From Cohnella sp. CFH 77786 (GTDB lineage: Bacteria > Bacillota > Bacilli > Paenibacillales > Paenibacillaceae): a stretch of 64,000 nucleotides of DNA. The position numbers were made by a program, and so were the translations under genes. A model generated the notes under the pieces. That model did no database searches. It was given only the letters and a program-made list of their open reading frames with translations, and was not told where the DNA came from. This document shows positions 16,631 to 25,253 of this stretch, piece after piece; position 1 is the first letter of the stretch; the number at the start of each line of letters is the position of its first letter. Where the stretch lies: assembly GCF_019400745.1 (NCBI RefSeq), contig NZ_WJIB01000009.1:1-64000 (forward strand). The letters are read 5' to 3'.

Positions 16631-18655
16631 ATGACGGATCTTGATGCCGCTCTTCGGAACACATTTCGCGTCCGGTTCCGGCTTGGGGAGTTTGACCCGG
16701 CGGAACGGAATCCATATGCTGAGATCGACGAATCGGCGATCCTCCGGGCGGAGCATGCGGAGCTGGCTCGGGAGGCGGTGCAGAAAGCCGTCGTACTGCT
16801 CAAGAACGATGTGCGGACGCTGCCGCTGCAGGCTGACAAGCTGAGCAATGTTGCCGTCATCGGCCCGCTTGCCGATATCGTTTATCGCGACGGGTACAGC
16901 GGCACGCTACCTTATGCGATTACGCCGCTGCAGGGAATCCGCGAGAGGATGGCGGTGAAAACAGGCGCCGAGATGACTTGCTCCTTTGGCACTGATCTCG
17001 TGCGCATAAAGGCTGTCCGCAGCGGACAGTATGTCCGGCTCGGCGACGACGAGAAGAATACGCTCTCAGCCGACGCGGCGAGGGCGGAAGAAGGCGACGT
17101 GTTCGAGATAACGGATTGGGGCTCAGGCAGCCACACGTTAATTGCACAACGTAACGGTCGCTATCTGACGACGGATGACAAGACATTGCAAGCGTCGGCA
17201 CATCTCATTTGGGGATGGTTTACGAAGGAAGTGTTTCAGGTAAAACCCGTAGATCCGGGGAGTTCGCTCTTTACCATCTCTACCTGGAATGGCATGCCCG
17301 TAACGGTCGACGAAGAGATGGGCAAGCTGCTCGTCGGTGACGGCCGTGCGGCCGAGACCGCGAACGAGATCAACGTCGGAGGCGCAGCGGAGATCGGCGG
17401 TTCGGGTGCTGGATTGCAGGCCGACACGTTCGAGATTGAACGTGTGTTGAGCGGCATTGATGCGGCTGTCGAAGCGGCTCGCAGCGCCGATGCGGCGATT
17501 GTGTTTGTCGGCAATCATCCCCTGATCAACGGCAAGGAGACGATGGACAGGCCCGACATCACGCTGGCGGAATCGCAGGAAAAGCTGGCGCTTGCGGTAA
17601 TTGAGGCGAACCCGAATACGATCGTAGTGGTCGTCGGAAGCTATCCGTTCGCCCTGAACGCTCTACAAGAGAAGGCGCCGGCGATTGTGTACACGTCGCA
17701 TGCGGGCCAGGAGCTCGGCCGTGCCGTTGCGGACGTTCTGTTCGGCGATACTAATCCTGCAGGCCGCGTGAACATGACGTGGTACAAGTCCGTCGATCAA
17801 CTGCCGCCCTTCATGGACTACGACATCATTCGTGGCGGCCGAACGTATCAGTATTTCGAGGGCGAGCCGCTATATCCGTTCGGACACGGCCTCTCGTACA
17901 GCGAATTCCGCTACGAAGCACTGCACTTGTCGTCGGATCACGTTCAGGCTGGGACAGATACGGAAGTCTTGGTTGCCTGCCGCGTGACGAACATAAGCGA
18001 CCGTAAGGGTGAAGAGGTCGTGCAGCTTTATGTACGTGCAGAGTCCTCCAGGGTTAAGCGCCCGCGCCTTCAACTGGCGGACTTCCAGCGGATTGCTCTG
18101 GCTTCGGGAGAGTCGGCGGAGGTGACGTTCCGTCTGCAGCTTGACTCGCTGGCCATCTGGGACGTGACGCGCGACCGATTCTGCGTTGAAGGTGGAGCAT
18201 ACACGGTCATGCTCGGCACTTCCTCCTGCGATCTACGGCTTCAAGGCCGTCTCATGGTCTCCGGTGAGACGATTCCGCCGCGCGACCTCACGAAAGTGAC
18301 CAGGGCCGCGAACTACGATGCGTACCAGTGCGTTCATCTCGGCGATTGCGTCGAGGGCGGAAGCGCCGCCGTCGCTAACGGCGAAAGGGGCTGGCTTGCG
18401 TTCCATGACGCGGAACTCGGTACAGGCATCTCCGCGATCGAGTTGCGGGCCGCCGCCGTGGAGAATGCGGAGGTTGAAGTTCGGTTGGACGGACCAGACG
18501 GTCCGGTCGCAGGCAAGTGCAAGATTCCGGCAGGCGGAGAACAGGAATGGCGGAGCCTTTCCTTCGGGCTGACAGGCGTCTCCGGTCGGCGCGACGTGTA
18601 CCTGATCTTGGATGGGCCGGTGTCACTCGGTTGGTTCCGAATGATGGCTGGTTAA
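16631..18655 (+). pseudogene. GH3 beta-glycosidase lacking its catalytic barrel
   Basis: The open frame of 674 codons begins inside a GH3 protein at DLDAALRNTFRVRFRLGEFD, just after the TIM barrel that carries the nucleophile Asp. It keeps the alpha/beta sandwich domain (AVVLLKND, VIGPLADIVYRDGYSGTLPY, VFVGNHPLINGKETMDRPDI, GRAVADVLFGDTNPAGR), an inserted fascin-like beta-trefoil stretch (about 115-215), a fibronectin-like domain, and a C-terminal CBM6-like domain (about 560-674). It has no ribosome site of its own and cannot be catalytic. Because the frame is otherwise intact, the deletion that made it is probably recent. Confidence 0.85.
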
Positions 18656-18769
18656 CTGGAGCGAGAATCCTTGACATTCAAGTGAAAGGCGATCAAGGGA
18701 ACGTATATCAATCCGATTCTGGCAGAATGACTCTGCCGACCTTATGCCGGACTGCCTTTCCATCGACGT

Positions 18770-18898
18770 TTCCGCGCAAGGTCCAAGCAGTATTTGATCG
18801 AATGGTTTCCGGATCGGTTTTTTCTAAACGCGGACAGTGCCTATGAAATGACTTACGATCAGGCGATTTCTTCGATGTACGAGCTGGTCGACCGCTAA
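18770..18898 (+). pseudogene. unrecognised gene fragment
   Basis: About 37 codons (KQYLIEWFPDRFFLNADSAY, then MTYDQAISSMYELVDR and stop) have a protein-like composition and look like the C-terminus of a lost gene. I do not recognise the family. It is cut off by the IS1595 relic that begins immediately after. Confidence 0.35.
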
Positions 18899-19496
18899 AA
18901 CCCGAAACGAAGCGAAACGCCTACAAGGACAGGAGTTTGATCGGTGCCGCGACCACGCTTGCCGCCTTCAGTCGACGCTCAGAAGAAGGCATCGTCTAGT
19001 TCAACCAAACCGGTCAGTTGATAGTTGGCGTCACGATCGCCCATGGCTTTTCTGATTTTGTGAAGCAGCAGCCATGCTGTCGGATAGGTCAATTCGAGCT
19101 CGCGGGCGATGTAGGTCGCGGATACGCCTCGCTTGTCGTGGACGACCAAAACGATTGCCCAAAACCATGTCAGCAGCGTCGTGTGCGATTTGTGCATGAT
19201 CGTTCCCGCCGTAACGGAAGCTTGATGCTTACACGCCGTACATTGTTAAAGCTTTCGCGTCTCCAGAAAATAGTACGAGGCATTCTGACATTTCGGGCAG
19301 CTAAAACCATCTGGTCAACGGATTTGATACAGATGATCACGACAAGCTTGATCGGACTCAAACTTTTCTTGGAATTTCTTAAGCGTCATGATTTCTTGCT
19401 GTGCCACACCTATCACTCCCGAACATTCGTTTGCATTCATTATGCCAAACGCTTGTTCGTATTAATAGTGCTCACTGAGGCAACTTGATATTCAAA
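18899..19496 (-). mobile_element. IS1595-type insertion sequence relic A
   Basis: The minus strand from GTG at 19407 encodes an IS1595 transposase: MAQQEIMTLKKFQEKF, the zinc ribbon CPKC...CTACKHQ, then HKSHTTLLTWFWAIVLVVHD, LTYPTAWLLLHKIRKAMGDRD and VELDDAFF. There are three nonsense changes (W to stop after DHLYQIR, Y to stop before QCTACK, G to stop after DDAFF), and the C-terminal part of the DDE core is missing beyond VGVSL. The terminal inverted repeat (CAACTTGATATTCAAATT, from 19481) is kept at one end only. The same repeat bounds relic B at 22388-22692. Confidence 0.85.
19420..19459. promoter_or_regulatory. inverted GAAC-N4-GTTT pair upstream of the IS1595 transposase
   Basis: CGAACATTCGTTT and AAACGCTTGTTCG face each other, 14 bases apart, just upstream of the transposase start. 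Relic B has the same arrangement, better conserved (22619-22654). Each half resembles a degenerate LexA (DinR) box. This may be an operator or simply an inner repeat of the element. Confidence 0.4.
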
Positions 19497-19569
19497 TTAA
19501 TTAATAATAGCTTATGGGAATAAAGTAAACATATTTAATTTGTTATAGAAAAATGAAAATCGTTATCTG

Positions 19570-19583
19570 TGAAAACGTCTTCG
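19570..19583 (+). promoter_or_regulatory. possible CcpA (cre) site upstream of the GH5 gene
   Basis: TGAAAACGTCTTCG matches the catabolite-response consensus TGWAANCGNTNWCA at most fixed positions. Glucanase genes of Bacillota are often under carbon catabolite control. No footprint-type evidence is available here. Confidence 0.3.
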
Positions 19584-19659
19584 CGGATGCTACAGTATTC
19601 ACGCAAAGGCTTTGTAATTCAATTAAACGAAGTTCGGCAGAATGAAGGAGGATGATTTT

Positions 19660-19680
19660 ATGATTAAGATTCCTATCTAA
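19660..19680 (+). CDS. possible six-codon leader peptide (MIKIPI)
   Basis: A very strong Shine-Dalgarno (AAGGAGGATG) precedes an ATG that opens only six codons before a TAA, about 70 bases before the GH5 start. It may be a leader peptide influencing the mRNA, or the start of a lost gene. Its position and ribosome site are visible; the function is inference. Confidence 0.3.
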   Translation: MIKIPI

Positions 19681-19752
19681 TCTAAGAAGGACTTACAATG
19701 ACCGTTTCTGATTGTTCAGATTACTTAATAAAATTAAAGGAGGATCTTAGTA

Positions 19753-22299
19753 ATGAAAAAAACCAAAAAGCTACTCTCACTGGCTATGGCGAGTACAGTA
19801 GCACTAACAACTTTGTTCGGTCATATACCAGCTAAAGCAGAAACAGTAAACACCGAAACAGCATCTCAACAATACATTGATGCAATGGGGAAAGGCTGGA
19901 ACTTGGGTAATACCCTTGAAGCCATTGCTTGGGGTGATGCGGCTAACTCTAGCGAGACAACCTGGGGACAGCCAGTGGTAACTGCGGAACTTTTTACAAC
20001 ACTTAAAGCCAAAGGCTTCGATAGCGTCCGTATACCATTTTCTTCAACTCCAGGAAGTATAAAGGATAGCAGCGGGCACTACGTAATCAGTCAAACAAGA
20101 CTTGCAAGATACAAACAAGTCGTTGATTGGGCTGTTGCTGCAGGCCTTTATGTTCAGCTTGATCCTATTCATGATATTTGGAATTTTCTTAGTGATGATT
20201 ATTTTGATGGAGATATGACGAAAGCGCCATTTCTAATGTTTGAAGATTTTTGGAAACAGCTTGCGGATACCTTTAAAGACGAACCAAATCAAGTGTGCTT
20301 TGAGACAAGTAATGAGCCTAGCTTCAAAGATGAAAAGGATTCGGCTGGAAAAGTTACTATTAGCGCACAAGATAAATTGGATATGACAAATCAAGCAGCA
20401 TATGATATTATTCGTAACTCAGGTGGAAACAATGCAACAAGAATGATTGTAATCCCTGCCATGTGGACAAATTATACTAAGACTGCAGCGACATATTCTT
20501 GGATTTCTGCTAAGAATGATCCAAACCTTATTGCTACGGTACATTGGTATAGTGACTGGGTATTTGCCGCACAAATTGGTAAGACTGGCTTTGATGAAGA
20601 ACTTTTTAGCGATAGGCCCGGTTATACGCCTAGAGTAGGAGATCAAGTATTTTTTGATGAAATAAACAATAACTTAATTTCTAAGGGTGTCGGAGTTATA
20701 ATCGGAGAATATGCCTTGATGTCTTATGATATGCAAGAGGGGGAGCAACTTAAATATTTTGAGGATGTGAACGCCAAGGCAGCGCAATACAAAGCAGCTC
20801 CGATGTTGTGGGATGTCGACATTCTTAACAGAGTTGATTTTACTTGGAAGACAACTCTTCCTGGAGTTGGAGCAGTGTTGGATGCAGCTAATAAAGGAGA
20901 ACGTTCATCTTATTCAACAGGTTTAAATGAAATATATCTTTCAAAGCCAGTTGATAATGACGTACAGATTCCTCTTACTCTAAATGGCAATACATTTACC
21001 GGCATTAACGGCTTAACTGCAGGAACAGATTATACTTATAATGCAGCAACCGCCACTGTTACTCTATCAAAGGCTTATGTAAATAGTAAATTCAATGCAT
21101 TGGGAGTTGGCAATTACGGCAACATATCCGATCTGGTTTTTAAATTCTCAGCAGGTGCTGATTGGCATCAATATTTAATAAAATACTCAAGCCCTGTGCT
21201 CAAATCAAGTACTGGAACAACATCTGGAGTTAAAATTCCGGTTGACTTTAATGGAGCAAAATTAAGACGTGCTTATTCAGTAAATGTAAATGCTGATGGC
21301 ACTGACGGCTCAAGAGTAGGTGAACTCTCCGCCTGGTGGCCATGGTTAAAATATGGTCGATGGAGTGAGGTCGTTGCAGACTATAATAATAATACAATTA
21401 ATATCAATTCTAACTTCTTTCAATATGCGCATAATATGCAGGAAAATGGAAAAATTAAGTTCTATTTTGAATTCTATGATGGGCAAACAGTTAATTACAT
21501 CTTAACTAAGTCCGGATCTAATGTAACAGGAGAAGCACCAAATACTGCTCCTGTAACTACAATTGCAATAAATCCGGCAACACCAAACGGCAATGAAGGC
21601 TGGTATACATCGGGTGTGACAGTCAGCTTAACTACAAATGATAATTCATCATCTGTAGCAAAGACGGAGTATAGTCTGGATGGAAGTACATGGCAAACCT
21701 ACACGGCACCATTCACATTGAATACAGATGGCCTGTATTCAGTTAGCTACCGTTCGACGGACATCTCGGGAAATGTAGAAACAGTGCAATCCATTAGCTT
21801 CAAACTGGATTTGACTGGCCCGACGATTACGGCTACTGATGTAGTGAATGGCACATACAACGATTCTTCGGATATTACACCTGTTATTACTCTGGATGAT
21901 AAGTTCTCCGGGGTTGACGCCAGCAAGACTACAGTTACGCTGGATGGGAAAGCTGTGCAACAAGGAGTTGCTATACAGCTTTATACGCTGCCGCTCGGTT
22001 CACATACCTTTACCGTAACAGCAAGTGATCTGGCAGGAAATATTAGCACTAAAGAAATCGTATTCCAGATTACTACCAGTATTCAATCCCTGAAGGACAT
22101 GGTAACAAGCTTTAAGAATGCCGGATGGATTGATAATGCAGGTATCGCAAACAGCTTGCAAAGCAAGTTGAATTCGAATGCTCTGACTGCCTTGGTGAAT
22201 GAAGTGAAGGCGCAAAGCGGTAAGCATATTTCGGCGGAAGCTGCTGATATACTGATCCGGGATGCTCAATACTTGTTGTCCCAAGCTACAGGTCAATAG
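19753..22299 (+). CDS. secreted GH5 endoglucanase with accessory domains
   Basis: This 848-residue secreted enzyme cuts internal beta-1,4-glucan links. The signal peptide ends near AKA-E30. The GH5 barrel (about 36-395) has WNLGNTL, RIPF, acid/base E188 in SNEPS, HWYSDW, and nucleophile E319 in IIGEYALMS. A CBM_X2-like domain (about 400-485), a CBM46-like Trp-rich domain (about 490-590), two Ig-like repeats with DISGN and DLAGN, and a FIMAH-like C-terminus (QSLKDMVTSF, KHISAEAADILI) follow. AAAGGAGG precedes the ATG. The gene is AT-rich with codons such as AAT, AAA and ATA, unlike its GC-rich neighbours, and lies between two IS1595 relics, which suggests horizontal acquisition. Confidence 0.92.
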   Translation: MKKTKKLLSLAMASTVALTTLFGHIPAKAETVNTETASQQYIDAMGKGWNLGNTLEAIAWGDAANSSETTWGQPVVTAELFTTLKAKGFDSVRIPFSSTPGSIKDSSGHYVISQTRLARYKQVVDWAVAAGLYVQLDPIHDIWNFLSDDYFDGDMTKAPFLMFEDFWKQLADTFKDEPNQVCFETSNEPSFKDEKDSAGKVTISAQDKLDMTNQAAYDIIRNSGGNNATRMIVIPAMWTNYTKTAATYSWISAKNDPNLIATVHWYSDWVFAAQIGKTGFDEELFSDRPGYTPRVGDQVFFDEINNNLISKGVGVIIGEYALMSYDMQEGEQLKYFEDVNAKAAQYKAAPMLWDVDILNRVDFTWKTTLPGVGAVLDAANKGERSSYSTGLNEIYLSKPVDNDVQIPLTLNGNTFTGINGLTAGTDYTYNAATATVTLSKAYVNSKFNALGVGNYGNISDLVFKFSAGADWHQYLIKYSSPVLKSSTGTTSGVKIPVDFNGAKLRRAYSVNVNADGTDGSRVGELSAWWPWLKYGRWSEVVADYNNNTININSNFFQYAHNMQENGKIKFYFEFYDGQTVNYILTKSGSNVTGEAPNTAPVTTIAINPATPNGNEGWYTSGVTVSLTTNDNSSSVAKTEYSLDGSTWQTYTAPFTLNTDGLYSVSYRSTDISGNVETVQSISFKLDLTGPTITATDVVNGTYNDSSDITPVITLDDKFSGVDASKTTVTLDGKAVQQGVAIQLYTLPLGSHTFTVTASDLAGNISTKEIVFQITTSIQSLKDMVTSFKNAGWIDNAGIANSLQSKLNSNALTALVNEVKAQSGKHISAEAADILIRDAQYLLSQATGQ

Positions 22300-22344
22300 G
22301 ATATTAAGCATAAGAAAATAAGGTCTAGTTCAAATTATTCAGCT

Positions 22345-22386
22345 AAAAAAGACTTCATACAATATATATATTGTATGAAGTCTTTT
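22345..22386 (+). terminator. strong terminator after GH5
   Basis: A 17-bp perfect stem (AAAAGACTTCATACAAT and its complement) around ATATAT, ending in a T-run; the A-tract on the other side makes it bidirectional. Confidence 0.92.
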
Positions 22387-22387
22387 C

Positions 22388-22692
22388 ATTTGAATATCAA
22401 GTTAGCTCCGCTTCTCATCAGGCTGTAAGTTCTTGGTAAGTAATGGTGTCTGTTGAAACACAGGCGGATAAAAGACGATTAAACAACAATCCGTGAAACG
22501 TACCGCCAATAAACCAGCGCATCTGGAATAAATGATCATGACACGCCTGTTCCGAATTGAACTTGTCTTGGAATTTCTTCAATGTCATGATTTCTTGCTG
22601 AGCCATATCGATCACTCCCGAACATTTGTTTTAATTGCTCCAAACAAATGTTCGCTGTGAAAGACTTTGCTGAGGCAACTTGATATTCAAAT
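22388..22692 (-). mobile_element. IS1595-type relic B, internally deleted (MITE-like)
   Basis: Terminal inverted repeats ATTTGAATATCAAGTT (22388) and AACTTGATATTCAAAT (22677) bound about 305 bp. Inside, on the minus strand from ATG 22606, only the transposase N-terminus remains (MAQQEIMTLKKFQDKF, HDHLFQMRW); the zinc ribbon and DDE core are deleted. No 8-bp target duplication is seen at the flanks. It could be mobilised only by an intact relative elsewhere. Confidence 0.85.
22619..22654. promoter_or_regulatory. near-perfect inverted repeat upstream of IS1595 relic B start
   Basis: CGAACATTTGTTT and AAACAAATGTTCG are exact reverse complements, 10 bases apart. The outer GAAC/GTTC and inner GTTT/AAAC spacing is that of two LexA-like half-matched boxes. 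See also 19420-19459. Confidence 0.45.
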
Positions 22693-22737
22693 TAATTAAA
22701 AAGCTGCATGCTATTATTCGCTTATCACATGGACGAA

Positions 22738-23346
22738 GACCACGTATCAGCGAATATCGCGAGGAACAAAATCAAGTTGGCAGCCGCAATGCTTCCGGTT
22801 TTTATTTGCCGCCTGAATGGAATGATGTCCCAGTATTAATGGAGGATTTGGTGGCCTGGGTGAACTCGCCGGAGGCTTAAAGGGTTTATTCGTACTAGAG
22901 AATTTCTACGACCGCAACTTAGCAGAATATTATCGCCGACTCCAGTTGGGACTTCATCACAATTATTATTTTGGTCGGAATGCGGCTGACTTGACGCCTT
23001 GGCTGGAATTCTTTATTGATGGGTTGGCGGAGGTTTTTCAAGAAGCCGCTGCCATTGTAACGGAAAAATCTGCCCAAATGACGAAAATCGAACCCGATTT
23101 GATTCGAAAGCTTGACCCACAGCAACGAATGGTTTTCGCTCAATTGACTTTTAAACAAGACACCCTAACGACAAGCGAAATGAGAGAAGTGCTTCATTTG
23201 TAAGATTGTTCCATAAGGGAAAAGGTAAGTCATTGGAGAGAAGAAGGATTCATTGAGCCGCGCGATCATGACGCCAAAAGGGTACGTTCGATCAAATTAT
23301 CAGCGGAATACGAGAAGTTGGTACAAGACATTCGGAATGCGCGATA
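22738..23346 (+). pseudogene. Fic-family protein with the active site deleted
   Basis: The first frame gives the Fic N-terminal part (EYREEQNQVGSRNASGFYLP, VPVLMEDLVAWVNSPEA). After a stop another frame resumes at GLKGLFVLENFYDRNLAEYY and runs through the helical C-terminus, and after a further stop a winged-helix tail (KVSHWREEGFIEPRDHDAKR) is visible. The conserved HPFxDGNGR loop, the AMP-transfer site, lies in the missing middle. At least one deletion and one nonsense or frame change are needed to explain it, so it is inactive. Confidence 0.8.
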
Positions 23347-23465
23347 AATTCGCCTATTTCCTAAAATGATGCAGATAGGTTCCGCATCACCCCGGTCCCT
23401 GAAGAAGTAAGGGGACCAACGGGGAGATGAGCCTTCGTTGACTCTCTTTAGTTATGCTGTGTTAT

Positions 23466-23594
23466 AAACGCGGAATACCCGGTATGGGAAGAGGCCGCGG
23501 AACCGGTGTACGCGAAAGCTTAATAAAGACCGAAATGGGCGAATTTCCTCGATTGCTCCCTTTTCCGAACAGATGACCGCAAATGTGATATAAT
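23466..23594. repeat. direct repeat B: ugtP-like 3' end plus prfC promoter
   Basis: This is the partner of 2822-2953. It still encodes the last residues of a UgtP-like protein (YPVWEEAAEPVYAKA and stop) without the rest of that gene, then the promoter block shared base for base over the final 38 positions. Here the promoter leads into prfC, which suggests that this copy marks the original gene order. Confidence 0.85.
23586..23594 (+). promoter_or_regulatory. prfC promoter, extended -10 (TGATATAAT)
   Basis: TATAAT at 23589-23594 with the TG extension, about 38 bases upstream of the prfC start. No clear -35 element. It rules out a start codon at 23596, which would fall before or at the transcription start. 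Confidence 0.7.
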
Positions 23595-23631
23595 ATTGGC
23601 GGTCATTTTTATTGAGAAGGGAAATCCGCCC

Positions 23632-25218
23632 ATGAGCACAACGCTTCGCGAAGAGCTGGCGCAAGAGGTTGCCAAGCGCCGCACGTTCGCGATCATCTCC
23701 CACCCCGACGCGGGGAAAACCACGTTAACCGAGAAGCTGCTGCTGTACGGAGGCGCCATCCATATCGCCGGCTCCGTCAAAGCGCGCAAAGCCGCCCGGC
23801 ACGCGACGAGCGACTGGATGGAAATCGAGAAGCAGAGGGGCATTTCCGTTACCTCTTCCGTCATGCAGTTCCAATATGCCGGCAAGCAAGTGAACATTTT
23901 GGATACCCCCGGTCACCAGGACTTCAGCGAAGACACGTACCGCACGCTGACCGCCGCGGACAGCGCGGTGATGCTGATCGACGTCGCCAAAGGCGTCGAG
24001 GCGCAGACGATCAAGCTGTTCCAGGTATGCAGCAAACGGGGAATCCCGATTTTTACTTTCATTAATAAGTTGGACCGCGAAGGCCAGAATCCGTTCGATC
24101 TGCTCGAAGAGATCGAGCGGGTGCTCGGCATCCGTTCCGTTCCGATGAACTGGCCGATCGGCATGGGCCGCGAGCTGTGCGGCGTCTACGACCGGATGAA
24201 GAACCAGGTCGAGCTGTTCCAGGGCAACGACCATTCCACGATCGAAGTGCGCAAGGTCGAAGGTTACCGCGATCCGGTTATCCGCGAAATGGCGGGCGAT
24301 TACCTCGCCGACAAGCTGATCGAGGAGCTGGAGCTGCTCGACGTCGCCGGCGATCCTTTCGACTATGACAAAGTCAGCGCCGGCGAACTGACGCCCGTCT
24401 TCTTCGGCAGCGCGGTCAACAACTTCGGCGTGCAGACGTTCCTCGAGAACTTCCTGCAGCTCGCGCCCGCGCCGACGCCGCGCAAGAGCACGGACGGAGC
24501 GGTGGCGCCGGAGAACGAGAAGTTTTCGGGATATATTTTCAAAATCCAGGCGAACATGAATCCGGCGCACCGCGACCGGCTCGCTTTCCTGCGCATCTGC
24601 TCGGGCAAGTTCCAGCGGGGCATGTCCGTACGCCACGTGCGGGCCGGCAAGGAAATCAAGCTGTCGCAGCCGCAGCAGTTCCTGGCGCAGGACCGCGATA
24701 TCGTGGACGTCGCGTACCCCGGCGATATCATCGGTTTATTCGATCCCGGCATTTTCCGGATCGGAGACTCGCTCAGCGAAGGAAGCAGCATCGTGTTCGA
24801 CGAGCTGCCGACGTTCTCTCCCGAAATTTTCGCCAAAGTCTCGATCAAGAACGCCCTCAAGCAGAAGCAGTATCTGAAAGGGCTCGACCAGCTGACGGAA
24901 GAAGGCATGGTGCAGGTGTTCCGGTCGACCGGGCCGTTCGAGGACACGTACCTCGGAGTCGTCGGCCAGCTGCAGTTCGAGGTGTTCGAGTACCGGATGA
25001 AGAACGAATACGGCGTCGACATCATCTTGAACCGCACGCCGTTCCAGTTCGCGCGTTGGATCGTCGCGGATAAGGTCGACGCCTCCAAGTTCCGGATCAA
25101 CTCCACCCTGGTCAAGGACAAGAACGGGGGCGACGTGGCGCTGTTCGAGAACGAATACGCGATGCGCACCGCGATGGAGCGGATGCCGGACGTGAAATTC
25201 CTGGAGACGGCTCCTTAA
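23632..25218 (+). CDS. prfC: peptide chain release factor 3 (GTPase)
   Basis: This 528-residue translational GTPase recycles RF1/RF2 from the ribosome after termination. It has the G1 motif SHPDAGKTTL, G2 region KQRGISVTSS, G3 DTPGHQDF, G4 NKLDRE, an EF-Tu-like domain 2 (GYIFKIQANMNPAHRDRLAFLR) and the RF3 C-terminal domain (GQLQFEVFEYRMKNEYGVD), which distinguishes it from EF-G. The ATG at 23632 follows AGAAGGG and lies sensibly downstream of the promoter. It heads a run of genes with ktrA-like and the methyltransferase. Confidence 0.96.
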   Translation: MSTTLREELAQEVAKRRTFAIISHPDAGKTTLTEKLLLYGGAIHIAGSVKARKAARHATSDWMEIEKQRGISVTSSVMQFQYAGKQVNILDTPGHQDFSEDTYRTLTAADSAVMLIDVAKGVEAQTIKLFQVCSKRGIPIFTFINKLDREGQNPFDLLEEIERVLGIRSVPMNWPIGMGRELCGVYDRMKNQVELFQGNDHSTIEVRKVEGYRDPVIREMAGDYLADKLIEELELLDVAGDPFDYDKVSAGELTPVFFGSAVNNFGVQTFLENFLQLAPAPTPRKSTDGAVAPENEKFSGYIFKIQANMNPAHRDRLAFLRICSGKFQRGMSVRHVRAGKEIKLSQPQQFLAQDRDIVDVAYPGDIIGLFDPGIFRIGDSLSEGSSIVFDELPTFSPEIFAKVSIKNALKQKQYLKGLDQLTEEGMVQVFRSTGPFEDTYLGVVGQLQFEVFEYRMKNEYGVDIILNRTPFQFARWIVADKVDASKFRINSTLVKDKNGGDVALFENEYAMRTAMERMPDVKFLETAP

Positions 25219-25253
25219 AGGGACGGATTGTCGCGGCGAAAGGAGAGACGAAG

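Noticed and set aside
23375..23425. CCCCGGTCCC...GGGGACC..CGGGG stem before prfC as a riboswitch or T-box
   Set aside because: A bulged hairpin only; no conserved T-box or riboswitch core, and it lies upstream of the promoter.
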